Shown: positions 8,357 to 19,105 of the stretch, piece after piece
How positions within the stretch are numbered: position 1 is the first letter of the stretch
Layout of the letters: each line of letters starts with the position of its first letter
Source: Bacteroides mediterraneensis
GTDB lineage: Bacteria > Bacteroidota > Bacteroidia > Bacteroidales > Bacteroidaceae
DNA: 64,000 bases
NCBI RefSeq assembly: GCF_900128455.1
Contig: NZ_LT635783.1
Span: forward strand, 410,322-474,321
Direction: 5' to 3'
Position numbers and translations under genes: made by a program
The notes under the pieces: model-generated
The model's input: the letters and a program-made list of their open reading frames with translations, nothing else
The model's database searches: none
What the model was told of the DNA's origin: nothing

Positions 8357-11284
8357 ATGACTATAAGATTGAATAAAGTAACAAGAGATTTGAATGTCGG
8401 AATAACCACGGTGGTAGACTTTTTGCAGAAAAAAGGCTATACGGTCGAGGCTAATCCAAATACCAAAATTACCGAGGAACAGTATGCTGTGCTGGTGAAA
8501 GAGTTCAGCAAGGACAAAGATTTGAAAATAGAGTCGGAGAAAATTATTCAGGAGCGGCAAAATAAAGACCGAAACAAGGCTTCTGTTTCTATCGAAGATA
8601 TCCACCCGGAACTGAAAAAAACGGAGGTGATAGAGACAGTGGTTCCGGATGATGTGCGCCCTAAATTCAAGCCTGTAGGAAAGATAGACTTGGATACCCT
8701 GAAGAGAAAAAAGAAACCGGCTGTGGTTGAGCCTGCTGAAGTTCCTGCCGCGCAGGAAGGGCCAGCTAAGCCAGAACCTGAAAATAAAGAACCTGAGGTA
8801 GAGAAAGTGGAAAAGGTGGAAACGGTGGAAGTTCCCACCCCCCAGCAACCTCAGCAAGTAGAAAAAGAAGAAACGAAACAGCCGGAGATAAAGGCAGAAG
8901 AATTGAAATCAGCGCCGATGGAAGAAGAAAAAAAACAACAATCCGTTCAGGAAAATAAAGAAGACGAAGTTTTTAAAATTCGCCCGACAGAATTTAAATC
9001 AAAGATTAATGTAGTAGGCCAAATCGATTTGGCTGCATTGAACCAGTCAACCCGCCCGAAGAAGAAATCGAAGGAGGAGAAGAAGAAAGAGAGAGAGGAA
9101 AAGGATAAGTTGCGCCAGGAACAGCGCAAGCAAATGAAAGATGCCATTATCAAGGAAATCCGGAAAAGTGATGATAAAACAGACAAGGGTGGCCTGAACG
9201 ATGAGGCTTCGAAAAAGAAAAAACGTAACCGGATCAACAAGGAACGTGTAGACATCAACAATGCTTCGGCCAATGTAGGTGGTGCTCCACGCAATGAGAA
9301 GGGTGGCAAGTCGAACCAGAACCAGTCACAAGGCGGAAAGCATAACAAGGACCGTTTCAAGAAACCGGTGGTAAAACAGGAGGTCAGCGATGAGGATGTA
9401 GCTAAACAGGTGAAGGAAACGCTTGCCCGCCTGACCAACAAAGGAAAGAACAAGGCTGCCAAGTACCGTAAGGAAAAACGTGAGAATATCCAGAACCGCC
9501 AGCTGGAACAGGAAGAATTGGAACAGGAAGAAAGCAAGGTATTGAAGCTGACGGAATTCGTGACGGCCAACGAGCTGGCCAATATGATGGACGTACCTGT
9601 TACGCAAGTTATCTCTACTTGTATGAGCGTGGGTATCATGGTGTCTATCAACCAGCGTCTGGATGCGGAAACCATCAACCTGGTAGCCGAAGAATTTGGA
9701 TTTAAGACAGAATATGTGAGCGCCGAAGTGGCACAGGCCGTAGAAGAAGAGGCCGATGCCGAAGAAGACTTGCAGCCGCGTGCACCGATTGTGACGGTGA
9801 TGGGACATGTAGACCACGGTAAGACTTCTTTGCTGGACTACATCCGTAAGGCGAATGTAATTGCCGGTGAAGCCGGTGGTATTACCCAGCATATCGGTGC
9901 CTATAACGTGAAACTGGAAGACGGACGTCGTATCACTTTCTTGGATACGCCGGGACACGAAGCCTTTACGGCCATGCGTGCCCGTGGTGCGAAGGTGACC
10001 GACGTGGTAATCATTATCGTAGCTGCCGATGACAACGTGATGCCGCAGACCAAGGAGGCCATCAATCATGCCATGGCGGCAGGTGTACCTATCGTGTTTG
10101 CCATCAATAAAATTGATAAACCGAATGCCAATCCGGACCGAATCAAGGAAGAACTGGCTGCCATGAACTTCCTGGTGGAAGAATGGGGCGGAAAGTATCA
10201 GTCACAGGATATCTCGGCAAAGAAGGGTACGGGTGTACACGAATTGCTGGAAAAAGTGTTGCTGGAAGCCGAAATGCTGGATTTGAAAGCTAATCCGAAC
10301 CGGAAGGCTACAGGTTCCATCATTGAATCTTCTTTGGACAAGGGACGTGGTTATGTGGCTACCGTGCTGGTTTCCAACGGAACCTTGCATGTAGGCGATA
10401 TTGTGCTGGCCGGAACTTCATACGGTAAGGTAAAGGCGATGTTCAACGAACGTAACCAGCGTATGAAAGAGGCCGGTCCTTCTGAACCGGTGCTGATTCT
10501 GGGATTGAACGGTGCGCCGGCTGCGGGTGATACATTCCATGTATTGGATACGGAACAGGAAGCCCGTGAAATTGCCAACAAGCGTGAACAGCTGCAGCGT
10601 GAACAGGGCTTGCGTACCCAGAAGATGCTGACCCTTGACGAAGTGGGCCGCCGTCTGGCACTGGGCGACTTCCACGAACTGAATGTCATTGTGAAAGGTG
10701 ACGTGGACGGTTCTGTAGAAGCCTTGAGCGATTCGTTGATCAAACTGTCTACCGAACAGATTCAGGTGAATGTCATCCACAAAGGCGTGGGACAGATTTC
10801 CGAATCGGATGTGTCACTGGCTGCCGCTTCCAATGCCATTATCGTAGGTTTCCAGGTTCGTCCGTCAGGAAACGCCGCGAAACTGGCTGAACAGGAAGGT
10901 GTGGACATCCGCAAGTATTCTATTATTTACGATGCGATTGAAGAAGTGAAATCGGCCATGGAAGGTATGCTGGCCCCGACTTTGAAGGAACAGGTGACTG
11001 CTACCATCGAAGTACGCGAAGTGTTCAACATCAGCAAGGTGGGTATGGTAGCCGGTGCGGTAGTAAAGACCGGAAAGGTGAAACGTACAGACAAGGCCCG
11101 CTTGATTCGCGACGGTATCGTCATCTTTACGGGTTCAATCAATGCCCTGAAACGTTTCAAGGACGATGTGAAGGAAGTGGGTACCAATTTTGAATGCGGT
11201 ATCAGTCTGACAAACTGCAACGACTTGAAGGTAGGTGATGTGATTGAAACATACGAAGAAGTGGAAGTAAAGCAGACATTGTAA
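8357..11284 (+). CDS. infB: Translation initiation factor IF-2
   Basis: 975 residues. A short N-terminal domain is followed by a very long charged linker (about 60-400) rich in Glu, Lys, Gln and Pro, the usual expansion in Bacteroidetes IF-2. A second IF2_N-type domain lies near 395-450. The GTPase domain starts with G1 at residue 483 (GHVDHGKTS), then DTPGHEAF (G3) and NKIDKPN (G4). Domains II-IV follow to the end. IF-2 brings initiator fMet-tRNA to the 30S subunit and promotes subunit joining. It ends the rimP-nusA-infB operon. Confidence 0.97.
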   Translation: MTIRLNKVTRDLNVGITTVVDFLQKKGYTVEANPNTKITEEQYAVLVKEFSKDKDLKIESEKIIQERQNKDRNKASVSIEDIHPELKKTEVIETVVPDDVRPKFKPVGKIDLDTLKRKKKPAVVEPAEVPAAQEGPAKPEPENKEPEVEKVEKVETVEVPTPQQPQQVEKEETKQPEIKAEELKSAPMEEEKKQQSVQENKEDEVFKIRPTEFKSKINVVGQIDLAALNQSTRPKKKSKEEKKKEREEKDKLRQEQRKQMKDAIIKEIRKSDDKTDKGGLNDEASKKKKRNRINKERVDINNASANVGGAPRNEKGGKSNQNQSQGGKHNKDRFKKPVVKQEVSDEDVAKQVKETLARLTNKGKNKAAKYRKEKRENIQNRQLEQEELEQEESKVLKLTEFVTANELANMMDVPVTQVISTCMSVGIMVSINQRLDAETINLVAEEFGFKTEYVSAEVAQAVEEEADAEEDLQPRAPIVTVMGHVDHGKTSLLDYIRKANVIAGEAGGITQHIGAYNVKLEDGRRITFLDTPGHEAFTAMRARGAKVTDVVIIIVAADDNVMPQTKEAINHAMAAGVPIVFAINKIDKPNANPDRIKEELAAMNFLVEEWGGKYQSQDISAKKGTGVHELLEKVLLEAEMLDLKANPNRKATGSIIESSLDKGRGYVATVLVSNGTLHVGDIVLAGTSYGKVKAMFNERNQRMKEAGPSEPVLILGLNGAPAAGDTFHVLDTEQEAREIANKREQLQREQGLRTQKMLTLDEVGRRLALGDFHELNVIVKGDVDGSVEALSDSLIKLSTEQIQVNVIHKGVGQISESDVSLAAASNAIIVGFQVRPSGNAAKLAEQEGVDIRKYSIIYDAIEEVKSAMEGMLAPTLKEQVTATIEVREVFNISKVGMVAGAVVKTGKVKRTDKARLIRDGIVIFTGSINALKRFKDDVKEVGTNFECGISLTNCNDLKVGDVIETYEEVEVKQTL

Positions 11285-11327
11285 AGACATAGCGTCTGAC
11301 CATTGTTTGGGTGCAAATAAATACATT

Positions 11328-11396
11328 TGTCATTCAGAGCAAAGCGAAGAATCTTGTATTCACCCATCAGTCATGGGCACAAGTTCTTCGCTTTGT
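11328..11396. repeat. REP-like inverted repeat after infB
   Basis: The segment 11340-11355 pairs with 11380-11395 (arm CAAAGCGAAGAA plus CTTG, with one bulged base). The left arm sits in a GTCATTCAGAGCAAAGCGAAGAATCT-like context that resembles a dispersed element (GTCATTC-GAGCGAAGCGAAGAATCT type) I know from many Bacteroidetes and other genomes. It could end infB transcription, although no T run follows. The dispersed nature is recalled, not shown by this window. Confidence 0.5.
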
Positions 11397-11416
11397 TTGT
11401 TGATTTACACGTAGGG

Positions 11417-11935
11417 ATGGAGACACTCGATTGGATAATTGTAGCCGTGCTGGCCGTGGGAGCCGTTTCAGGATTTATGAAGGGCTTTTTCAAGCAACTG
11501 GCTTCCATTGTGGGACTCGTGGCCGGATTGCTGGTGGCACGTGCCTTGTTTGCCGGTTTGGGCGAGCAGCTGGCGGTGAAGGTAGGAACTTCCGTGACTT
11601 TCGGGAAGATACTGGCCTTCCTGCTGATAGGACTTGTGGTGCCGCTGGTGTTGTCTCTGTTTGCTTCGGCATTGACCAGGATAGTGGATTGGGCAAGGCT
11701 GGGTTTTGTCAACCGCTGGCTGGGTGCCGCACTTGGGGTGCTTAAATATGCCCTGATAGTCAGCCTGGTCATTCATTTTATCGATTTTGCAGACTCTAAA
11801 GATAACTTAATACATTCAACCACTAAAAGGAGTTCATTGTTATATTATCCGATAAAGGATTTTTCGGGCTTCTTTTATCCGGTGATAGAAAACCTAAGAG
11901 AGAAATTTATAGAAACAGATAATAATCAAATTTGA
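11417..11935 (+). CDS. CvpA family membrane protein
   Basis: 172 residues from the ATG at 11417; an in-frame start at 11327 would add 30 charged residues read from the upstream inverted repeat and is unlikely. [28 protein letters not shown] is the classic CvpA opening, followed by three more hydrophobic helices (about 35-60, 68-92, 108-126) and a short cytoplasmic tail. CvpA was named for colicin V production, but its role in cell-envelope physiology is still vague. It ends 1 base before sufB, so it is probably read together with the suf genes. Confidence 0.85.
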   Translation: METLDWIIVAVLAVGAVSGFMKGFFKQLASIVGLVAGLLVARALFAGLGEQLAVKVGTSVTFGKILAFLLIGLVVPLVLSLFASALTRIVDWARLGFVNRWLGAALGVLKYALIVSLVIHFIDFADSKDNLIHSTTKRSSLLYYPIKDFSGFFYPVIENLREKFIETDNNQI

Positions 11936-11936
11936 T

Positions 11937-13388
11937 ATGCAATTAGAACCCAACAAATATGTGAAGGAACTGACGCAGGAGAAGTACAAATATGGCTTCA
12001 CTACGGACGTACACACAGATATCATAGAGAAGGGACTGAACGAGGAGGTCGTGCGGCTGATTTCTTCCAAAAAGGGAGAGCCCGACTGGCTGCTGGAGTT
12101 CCGATTGAAGGCGTTCCGCTACTGGCAGACGCTGGAAATGCCTACATGGGCACATTTGAATATTCCGGAGATAGATTATCAGGCCATTTCATATTATGCA
12201 GATCCGACGAAGAAGAAAGACGGGCCCAAAAGCTTGGATGAAGTGGATCCGGAACTGTTGAAGACTTTCGACAAACTGGGTATTCCGTTGGAGGAACGTA
12301 TGGCCCTGAGTGGTATGGCCGTGGATGCGGTCATGGACTCGGTGTCTGTAAAGACAACCTTCAAGGAAACGCTGATGGAAAAAGGCATTATTTTCTGCTC
12401 TATCAGTGAAGCGGTGCGTGAACACCCGGATTTGGTGAAGAAATACCTGGGCTCGGTGGTGGGCTATCGGGACAACTTCTTTGCCGCATTGAATTCGGCG
12501 GTGTTCAGTGACGGATCGTTCGTGTACATCCCGAAAGGGGTACGTTGTCCGATGGAGCTGTCCACTTATTTCCGTATCAATGCAGCCAATACGGGGCAGT
12601 TTGAGCGTACCCTGATTGTGGCCGACGATGACAGTTACGTGTCCTATCTGGAAGGCTGTACGGCACCGATGCGTGACGAGAACCAGCTCCATGCTGCTAT
12701 CGTGGAGATTGTGGTGCTCGACCGTGCGGAAGTGAAATATTCAACCGTGCAGAACTGGTATCCGGGGGATGCGGAAGGCAAGGGAGGTGTGTATAACTTT
12801 GTGACCAAGCGAGGCAACTGCAAAGGGGTAGACAGCAAACTTTCCTGGACGCAGGTGGAAACGGGTTCCGCCATTACGTGGAAATATCCGAGCTGTATCT
12901 TAAGCGGGGATAATTCTACGGCAGAGTTCTATTCCGTGGCCGTGACCAACAACTATCAGCAGGCCGATACGGGTACCAAGATGATTCACCTGGGTAAGAA
13001 TACCCGTTCTACGATTGTGAGCAAGGGTATCAGTGCCGGAAAGAGCCAGAACTCTTACCGGGGTCTGGTGCGTGTGGCCGAAAAGGCAGACAATGCCCGA
13101 AACTACAGCCAGTGTGATTCTTTGCTGCTGGGAAGCCAGTGCGGGGCACATACCTTCCCTTATATGGACATTCACAATGAAACGGCGGTGGTAGAGCATG
13201 AGGCAACCACGTCGAAGATTTCCGAAGACCAGATTTTCTATTGCAACCAGCGAGGAATCACTACGGAAGATGCCGTGGGGCTGATTGTGAACGGCTATGC
13301 AAAGGAAGTGCTCAACAAATTGCCGATGGAGTTTGCCGTAGAGGCGCAGAAATTGCTGTCTGTATCGTTGGAAGGCAGTGTGGGATAA
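11937..13388 (+). CDS. sufB: Fe-S cluster assembly scaffold protein SufB
   Basis: 483 residues, the usual SufB size. Recognisable stretches are [19 protein letters not shown], the central beta-helix with SYLEGCTAP and [10 protein letters not shown]-like segments, and the C-terminal [12 protein letters not shown] motif. SufB forms the SufBC2D complex on which new iron-sulfur clusters are built. It is the first suf gene here, followed by sufC, sufD and sufS with short gaps. No sufE or sufA homologue is seen next to them. Confidence 0.97.
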   Translation: MQLEPNKYVKELTQEKYKYGFTTDVHTDIIEKGLNEEVVRLISSKKGEPDWLLEFRLKAFRYWQTLEMPTWAHLNIPEIDYQAISYYADPTKKKDGPKSLDEVDPELLKTFDKLGIPLEERMALSGMAVDAVMDSVSVKTTFKETLMEKGIIFCSISEAVREHPDLVKKYLGSVVGYRDNFFAALNSAVFSDGSFVYIPKGVRCPMELSTYFRINAANTGQFERTLIVADDDSYVSYLEGCTAPMRDENQLHAAIVEIVVLDRAEVKYSTVQNWYPGDAEGKGGVYNFVTKRGNCKGVDSKLSWTQVETGSAITWKYPSCILSGDNSTAEFYSVAVTNNYQQADTGTKMIHLGKNTRSTIVSKGISAGKSQNSYRGLVRVAEKADNARNYSQCDSLLLGSQCGAHTFPYMDIHNETAVVEHEATTSKISEDQIFYCNQRGITTEDAVGLIVNGYAKEVLNKLPMEFAVEAQKLLSVSLEGSVG

Positions 13389-13406
13389 ATATAAAATTAA
13401 AGTATT

Positions 13407-14159
13407 ATGTTAGAGATAAAGAATTTACATGCCAGCATCAATGGCAAAGAGATATTGAAAGGAATTAACCTGACCGTGAAGTCGGGAGAAGTTCATGCGA
13501 TTATGGGACCGAACGGTTCAGGAAAGAGTACGTTGAGCAATGTCCTGGTGGGACATCCGGCTTACGAAGTTACAAAAGGTTCGGTGACTTTCGATGGCAA
13601 GGATTTGCTGGCCTTGAGTCCGGCTGACCGCAGCCACGAAGGATTGTTCCTGTCATTCCAGTATCCGGTGGAGATTCCGGGTGTCAGCATGGTGAACTTC
13701 ATGCGTGCAGCTGTCAATGAGCAGCGGAAATATAAAGGACTGCCGGCGCTGACTGCCAGCGAGTTCCTGAAACTGATGCGCCAGAAAAGAGAAATCGTAG
13801 AACTGGACAGCAAGCTGGCCAACCGTTCCGTGAATGAAGGTTTCTCAGGTGGAGAGAAGAAGCGGAATGAGATTTTCCAGATGGCTATGCTGGAGCCGAA
13901 GCTGAGTATCCTGGATGAAACGGACTCCGGACTGGACATCGATGCCCTGCGCATTGTAGCCGAAGGAGTGAACAAGTTGAAAACGCCGGAAACCAGCTGC
14001 ATCGTGATTACACATTATCAGCGTCTGCTCGACTACATCAAGCCGGATATCGTGCATGTGCTGTACAAGGGACGTATCGTGAAAACGGCAGGTCCTGAAC
14101 TGGCACTGGAACTGGAGGAAAAAGGTTACGATTGGATTAAGAAAGAACTGGGAGAATAA
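13407..14159 (+). CDS. sufC: Fe-S cluster assembly ATPase SufC
   Basis: 250 residues, an ABC-type ATPase. Walker A is GPNGSGKST at residues 34-42, the signature is FSGGEKKRNEI near 150, and the Walker B region SILDETDSGLDID carries the D-E-T-D-S-G-L-D run diagnostic of SufC. It energises the SufBCD scaffold in the cytoplasm and has no membrane partner. Starts 18 bases after sufB and ends 2 bases before sufD. Confidence 0.97.
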   Translation: MLEIKNLHASINGKEILKGINLTVKSGEVHAIMGPNGSGKSTLSNVLVGHPAYEVTKGSVTFDGKDLLALSPADRSHEGLFLSFQYPVEIPGVSMVNFMRAAVNEQRKYKGLPALTASEFLKLMRQKREIVELDSKLANRSVNEGFSGGEKKRNEIFQMAMLEPKLSILDETDSGLDIDALRIVAEGVNKLKTPETSCIVITHYQRLLDYIKPDIVHVLYKGRIVKTAGPELALELEEKGYDWIKKELGE

Positions 14160-14161
14160 GC

Positions 14162-15505
14162 ATGAAAGCAGAACAGCAATATATAGATCTTTTCACGCAG
14201 TGCGAGGCGATGATTTGCCGGCAGAGTGCGGAAGTGTTGAACGCACCGCGCGCCAAGGCTTTCGCCGATTTTGAACGGCTGGGTTTCCCCACTCGCAAGC
14301 AGGAAAAGTATAAATATACGGAAGTAGGCAAGTATTTTGCCCCGGACTATGGGTTGAACCTGAACCGGCTGGAGTTCCCGGTTAATCCGTATGAAGTGTT
14401 CAAGTGTGATGTGCCCAACATGAGTACGTCGCTCTATTTCGTGGTGAACGATACGTTTGACAAGCATGTGCATCCTTCCGCCCAGTTGCCGGAGGGGGTC
14501 TGCTTTGGCAGTTTGAAGGATTTGGCTGCACAGCATCCGGAACTGGTGAAAAAGTATTACGGAAAGCTGGCGGATACGTCGAAAGATGCGCTGGCTGCCT
14601 TCAATACCATGTTCGCTCAGGATGGTGTGTTTATGTATGTGCCGAAAAACGTAGTAGTGGAACGCCCGATACAGCTGGTGAACATCCTGCGTGCGGACGT
14701 GGACTTTATGGTGAACCGCCGGGTACTGATTATCTTGGAAGAAGGTGCACAGGCCAAGTTGCTGGTGTGTGATCATGCGATGGATGACGTGAATTTCCTG
14801 TCTACTCAAGTGGTGGAAGTCTTTGCCGGAGAAAATTCAGTGTTCGACCTGTATGAGCTGGAAGAAACTCATAACAGTACGGTGCGCTTCAGCAACCTGT
14901 ATGTACATCAGGAGGCCGGAAGCAATGTGTTGTTGAACGGGATGACCCTGCACAACGGAACCACCCGCAATACGACGGAAGTTACACTGGCCGGAAAGGG
15001 AGCGGAAATCAACTTGTGCGGAATGGCCATTGCCGACGCGAATGAGCAGGTGGATAACAATACTTTCATCGACCACAAGGTGTCCGACTGTACCAGCAAT
15101 GAGCTGTTTAAATATGTACTTGATGACCAGGCCGTAGGCGCATTTGCCGGTAAAGTGCTGGTGCGTGAAGGTGCGCAGCATACTTCTTCCCAGCAGACCA
15201 ATCGGAACCTGTGTGCTACCCGTGAAGCACGTATGTATACTCAGCCACAGCTGGAGATTTATGCCGACGATGTGAAATGCTCGCATGGAGCTACGGTAGG
15301 TCAGCTGGATGAGAACGCCTTATTCTACATGCAGCAGCGAGGCATCAGTCTGAAAGAAGCCCGCCTGTTGCTGATGTTTGCGTTTGTGAACGAGGTGATA
15401 GACCATATCCGTATGGATGCGTTGAAAGATCGCCTGCATCTGTTGGTAGAGAAACGCTTCCGTGGAGAACTGAACAAATGTCAGGGTTGTGCCATCTGTA
15501 AGTAA
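14162..15505 (+). CDS. sufD: Fe-S cluster assembly protein SufD
   Basis: 447 residues. It is the SufB paralogue of the scaffold complex: the C-terminal part carries CSHGATVGQLDENALFYMQQRGIS, the family signature, and the beta-helix precedes it. The C-terminal CQGCAICK cysteines are an extra not essential to the family. Sits 2 bases after sufC, so the two are translationally coupled. Confidence 0.95.
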   Translation: MKAEQQYIDLFTQCEAMICRQSAEVLNAPRAKAFADFERLGFPTRKQEKYKYTEVGKYFAPDYGLNLNRLEFPVNPYEVFKCDVPNMSTSLYFVVNDTFDKHVHPSAQLPEGVCFGSLKDLAAQHPELVKKYYGKLADTSKDALAAFNTMFAQDGVFMYVPKNVVVERPIQLVNILRADVDFMVNRRVLIILEEGAQAKLLVCDHAMDDVNFLSTQVVEVFAGENSVFDLYELEETHNSTVRFSNLYVHQEAGSNVLLNGMTLHNGTTRNTTEVTLAGKGAEINLCGMAIADANEQVDNNTFIDHKVSDCTSNELFKYVLDDQAVGAFAGKVLVREGAQHTSSQQTNRNLCATREARMYTQPQLEIYADDVKCSHGATVGQLDENALFYMQQRGISLKEARLLLMFAFVNEVIDHIRMDALKDRLHLLVEKRFRGELNKCQGCAICK

Positions 15506-15548
15506 ATAGAAGGAACAGACGATTTTAGTTATATTTAAGCGAGAATTT

Positions 15549-16769
15549 ATGCAGTACGATGTCAACAAGATAAGGGAAGATTTCCCCATCCTTTCACGGA
15601 CCGTGTATGGAAAGCCGCTGATTTATCTGGATAACGGAGCCACTACCCAGAAACCTCGTTGTGTGGTGGAATCCATTACAGATGAATATTATTCGGTGAA
15701 TGCCAACGTGCATCGTGGGGTACATTTCCTTTCCCAGCAGGCCACGAACCTGCATGAGGCTTCGCGCGAGACCGTGCGTAAGTTCATCCATGCGCGCAGC
15801 ACCTCGGAGATTGTCTTTACGCGTGGAACGACCGAGAGCATCAATCTGGTGGCTTCTTCCTTTGTGGACAGCCAGATGAATGAAGGCGACGAGGTGATTG
15901 TTTCAGTCATGGAGCATCACAGCAACATCGTTTCATGGCAGCTTCAGGCAGCCCGGAAGGGGATTGTGCTGAAAGTGATTCCGATGAACGACCGTGGTGA
16001 ACTGCTGTTGGATGAATACAAGAAGCTTTTCTCGGAAAAGACGAAGCTAGTTTCTGTGGCGCATGTATCGAATGTGCTGGGTACTATCAATCCGGTGAAG
16101 GAAATCATCGACTTTGCCCATTCACAGGGGGTTCCTGTGCTGGTGGACGGTGCACAGAGTATTCCCCACATGACAGTGGACGTGCAGGCGCTGGATGCCG
16201 ATTTTTATGTGTTCAGCGGACATAAGGTGTATGGCCCTACGGGCATTGGGGTACTCTATGGAAAGGAAGCGTGGCTGGAGAAACTGCCTCCTTATCAGGG
16301 AGGAGGGGAGATGATTAAGAACGTGTCGTTTGAAAAGACGACTTTTAATGAGCTTCCGTTCAAGTTTGAGGCAGGTACACCCGACTATATAGGTTCTACG
16401 GCATTGGCAAAAGCGTTGGATTATGTGTCGGCCATCGGCATGGACCATATTGCAGCCTATGAGCACGAACTGACCCAGTATGCAATGAAACGCTTGAAGG
16501 AAATCCCGGGCATGCGGATTTTTGGAGAAGCGGAGCAGAAAGGTGGTGTCATTTCATTCCTGGTGGGTGACATCCATCATTTTGATATGGGTACGCTGCT
16601 CGACCGTTTGGGGATTGCCGTACGTACCGGACATCACTGTGCGGAACCGTTGATGCATAGATTAGGCATTGAAGGCACCGTACGTGCTTCTTTCGGTTTG
16701 TATAATACTAAAGAAGAAGTAGATGCTCTGGTGACAGGCATTCAGCGTGTGAGCCAGATGTTTGCTTGA
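15549..16769 (+). CDS. sufS: Cysteine desulfurase SufS
   Basis: 406 residues, a group II (SufS/CsdA-type) PLP enzyme that removes sulfur from cysteine to supply iron-sulfur assembly. The PLP lysine is Lys226 in SGHKVYGPTG, and the catalytic cysteine is Cys364 in RTGHHCAEP. The N-terminus has the family segment YLDNGATTQKP. It is the last gene of the suf operon, 43 bases after sufD, and is followed by a strong hairpin. Confidence 0.97.
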   Translation: MQYDVNKIREDFPILSRTVYGKPLIYLDNGATTQKPRCVVESITDEYYSVNANVHRGVHFLSQQATNLHEASRETVRKFIHARSTSEIVFTRGTTESINLVASSFVDSQMNEGDEVIVSVMEHHSNIVSWQLQAARKGIVLKVIPMNDRGELLLDEYKKLFSEKTKLVSVAHVSNVLGTINPVKEIIDFAHSQGVPVLVDGAQSIPHMTVDVQALDADFYVFSGHKVYGPTGIGVLYGKEAWLEKLPPYQGGGEMIKNVSFEKTTFNELPFKFEAGTPDYIGSTALAKALDYVSAIGMDHIAAYEHELTQYAMKRLKEIPGMRIFGEAEQKGGVISFLVGDIHHFDMGTLLDRLGIAVRTGHHCAEPLMHRLGIEGTVRASFGLYNTKEEVDALVTGIQRVSQMFA

Positions 16770-16794
16770 GTGAAGAACTCTTGAGTGAAAAAAT

Positions 16795-16847
16795 AAACTC
16801 TCCCGGCTGGTTTTCTTGGAAAGGAAAATCGGTCGGGAGAGTTTTTT
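16795..16847. terminator. Convergent terminator between sufS and pepP
   Basis: Inverted repeat AAACTCTCCCG (16795-16805) with CGGGAGAGTTT (16833-16843), extended inside by GGTTTTC/GAAAATC, and a T run on the right and A run on the left. Placed between two convergent genes, so it serves both. Confidence 0.85.
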
Positions 16848-16858
16848 ATGTGGGTCGG

Positions 16859-18637
16859 TCAGCAGACAGCCATCGTGGCTTTTGCCAGCCATTCTTTTTG
16901 TTCCTGAGGCAGGAACGGAGACAATGATGTGTACACTTGCTGGTGATAGCTGTTCAACCATTCCTTCTCTTCCGGGCTGAGTAATTCCGGCAAGAGCGGC
17001 TTGAGGTCGATCGGACATAGGGTGAGCGGTTCGAATTTGTAGAACTCACCAAATTCAGTCGTCTGGTCTTTGACTATCAGCATGGTGTTTTCTGTACGTA
17101 CTCCGTAGTGTCCGGCTTTGTACACGCCCGGTTCGTTGGTCACTGTCATTCCCGGCAGGAGCAGGGCCGGCATGTGGTTCATGCGGAACTGATGAGGCCC
17201 TTCGTGTACGTTGAGGAAATGCCCTACTCCATGCCCCGTTCCGTGTCCGTAGTTCATACCTGCCTTCCAAATGAACTGACGAGCCAGCACATCTAATTGC
17301 GTGCCGCAAGTGCCATACGGGAAGTGTGCCATGGAAAGCTGGATGAATCCTTTCAAAATCAAGGTATAGTCTTTTTTCTGGTCTTCAGTGACAGGACCCA
17401 GGGAGATGGTACGGGTGATATCCGTGGTTCCGTCTAAGTATTGCGCTCCGCTGTCGAGCAACAAGAATCCTTCCGGCTGTAGCGTGGCGGCTGTTTCTTC
17501 TGTCGCTTCATAATGTACGATGGCTCCGTGTGCCTGATAGCCGGCAATCGTATCGAAACTGATGCCCTTGAAATCTTTCTGGGCCGCGCGGAAAGCATAC
17601 AGTTTCCGGTCGATGGTGATTTCGGTTTCTTTTCCGCTCTTTACCGCTTCTTCCAGCCAGTAAAGGAAATTCACCATGGCCACACCGTCGCGGAGCATAG
17701 CCTGATGGAAACCGGCAATCTCGGTCTCATTTTTGATGGCTTTCATGTATAAAACCGGGGAATCATGGAGCAGAACTTTGCTGTGACGGCTGGCTGCCTG
17801 ATATAATGCATAATTGGTAGAACCGGACAGTTGCAGGTTCTCTTCTTTATATTCTTCCAGGTCTTTGGCCACGCGGGAGTAGTCTTTGACCTGAATTTGA
17901 TTTTCAGTCAGGTAGCTGCGGGTCTCTGCTGTCAGCTTGTCGGGATGAATATAGAGGGTAGCAGCATCAGCCGTAATCAACAGATAGCCGACGAAGACCG
18001 GGTTGCAATGCACGTCCGTACCTCTCACGTTCAAGACCCAAGCAATTTCATCCAAGGCTGAAATCAACAGACCTTTTGCTCCATTTTCTTTCAGCACTTG
18101 TTTTATCCGGTCGATTTTCTGCCCGCATGGCTCACCGCTGTATTCCAGAGGAAGAATAAAAGGAGGGTCGAGGGGCAGGGAAGGACGGTCTTTCCATAAT
18201 GTATGGAACGGGTCGTCCACGGTTACCAGTTCCAACCCGTATGATTGAAGAGCCTTTTTCAGTTGCATGGCTTCGGAAATGCTGTTAACCCATCCGTCAA
18301 TACCGACCTTATCGCCTGCTTTCAATACACTTCCCAGCCATTCGGCGATGGTAGGTGTTTCCGGCAGTCGGTCTTTAAATAAGGTAAGACCGCTTCCTTG
18401 AAGTTGATCGGCCGCTTGTAGAAAATAACGGGAGTCAGTCCACAATCCGCCGTCGGAGAGGGTGATGACTGCAGTACCGGCGGAACCTGTGAAGCCGGAT
18501 ATCCATTTCCGGCTTTCCCAATGTGCCGGCACATACTCGCCCGAATGAGGGTCAGTACTGGGGACGATAAAGGCAGAGACTCCTTCCGCAATCATTTGTT
18601 TGCGTAAGGCATCAATTCTTTCAGCTATAAGATTCAT
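16859..18637 (-). CDS. pepP: Xaa-Pro aminopeptidase (aminopeptidase P, M24 family)
   Basis: 592 residues, the long three-domain form. Two creatinase-N-like domains (about 1-310) precede the pita-bread catalytic domain, which holds the dinuclear metal ligands: Asp pair in LLLDSGAQYLDGTTDITRT, His in HGTGHGVGHFLNVHEGP, Glu in VTNEPGVY and Glu in GVRTENTM. It releases N-terminal residues ahead of proline from peptides. No signal peptide, so cytoplasmic. It is a single gene convergent with the suf operon. The symbol reflects the family; a specific paralogue name is not certain. Confidence 0.93.
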   Translation of the reverse strand: MNLIAERIDALRKQMIAEGVSAFIVPSTDPHSGEYVPAHWESRKWISGFTGSAGTAVITLSDGGLWTDSRYFLQAADQLQGSGLTLFKDRLPETPTIAEWLGSVLKAGDKVGIDGWVNSISEAMQLKKALQSYGLELVTVDDPFHTLWKDRPSLPLDPPFILPLEYSGEPCGQKIDRIKQVLKENGAKGLLISALDEIAWVLNVRGTDVHCNPVFVGYLLITADAATLYIHPDKLTAETRSYLTENQIQVKDYSRVAKDLEEYKEENLQLSGSTNYALYQAASRHSKVLLHDSPVLYMKAIKNETEIAGFHQAMLRDGVAMVNFLYWLEEAVKSGKETEITIDRKLYAFRAAQKDFKGISFDTIAGYQAHGAIVHYEATEETAATLQPEGFLLLDSGAQYLDGTTDITRTISLGPVTEDQKKDYTLILKGFIQLSMAHFPYGTCGTQLDVLARQFIWKAGMNYGHGTGHGVGHFLNVHEGPHQFRMNHMPALLLPGMTVTNEPGVYKAGHYGVRTENTMLIVKDQTTEFGEFYKFEPLTLCPIDLKPLLPELLSPEEKEWLNSYHQQVYTSLSPFLPQEQKEWLAKATMAVC

Positions 18638-18755
18638 GATGTAAATGAATTAAATAAAAAGTATAAACCTATCAGGCAAAAATAATAAATCTGTCAGAAA
18701 GGGCCGCTTCAGTGTGTTCTTATCTTTGTTTTTTGAATAAAATATACTGGAAAGT

Positions 18756-18786
18756 TTTGTAAATAAAGAAAGTATGTGTAATTTTG
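18756..18786 (+). promoter_or_regulatory. Promoter of rpsU
   Basis: TTTG (18756-18759), 19-base spacer, TAATTTTG (18779-18786), about 55 bases before the rpsU start. Confidence 0.75.
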
Positions 18787-18840
18787 CGCCGCAAATTGAC
18801 TGCGGAATAATTTAATAACAACATACTTAATTTTAAAAAC

Positions 18841-19032
18841 ATGATTGTAGTACCAGTAAAAGAAGGCGAAAACATTGAAAAAGCGCTGAAGAAATTCAAA
18901 AGAAAATTTGAAAAAACAGGTGTTGTAAAAGAACTGAGAAGCAGACAGCAGTATGACAAACCGTCTGTTTTGAAGAGACTTAAAATGGAACGTGCGATTT
19001 ACGTTCAGAAAATGCATCAGAACGAAGATTAA
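18841..19032 (+). CDS. rpsU: 30S ribosomal protein S21
   Basis: 63 residues, very basic, with MIVVPVKEGENIEKALKKFKRKFEKTG, the S21 opening. It is a small-subunit protein near the mRNA exit and in Bacteroidetes is part of the anti-Shine-Dalgarno-sequestering environment, which fits the weak ribosome binding sites seen throughout the window (the latter is established for the phylum, not shown here). Followed by xerC and hpf in the order typical of Bacteroides. Confidence 0.97.
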   Translation: MIVVPVKEGENIEKALKKFKRKFEKTGVVKELRSRQQYDKPSVLKRLKMERAIYVQKMHQNED

Positions 19033-19105
19033 TAATTTCACGAAACACTTGAATTATTGAATTCTTTTTCATAAATTCGTTGCTGAGAATAAAAGCGATG
19101 TCTCT

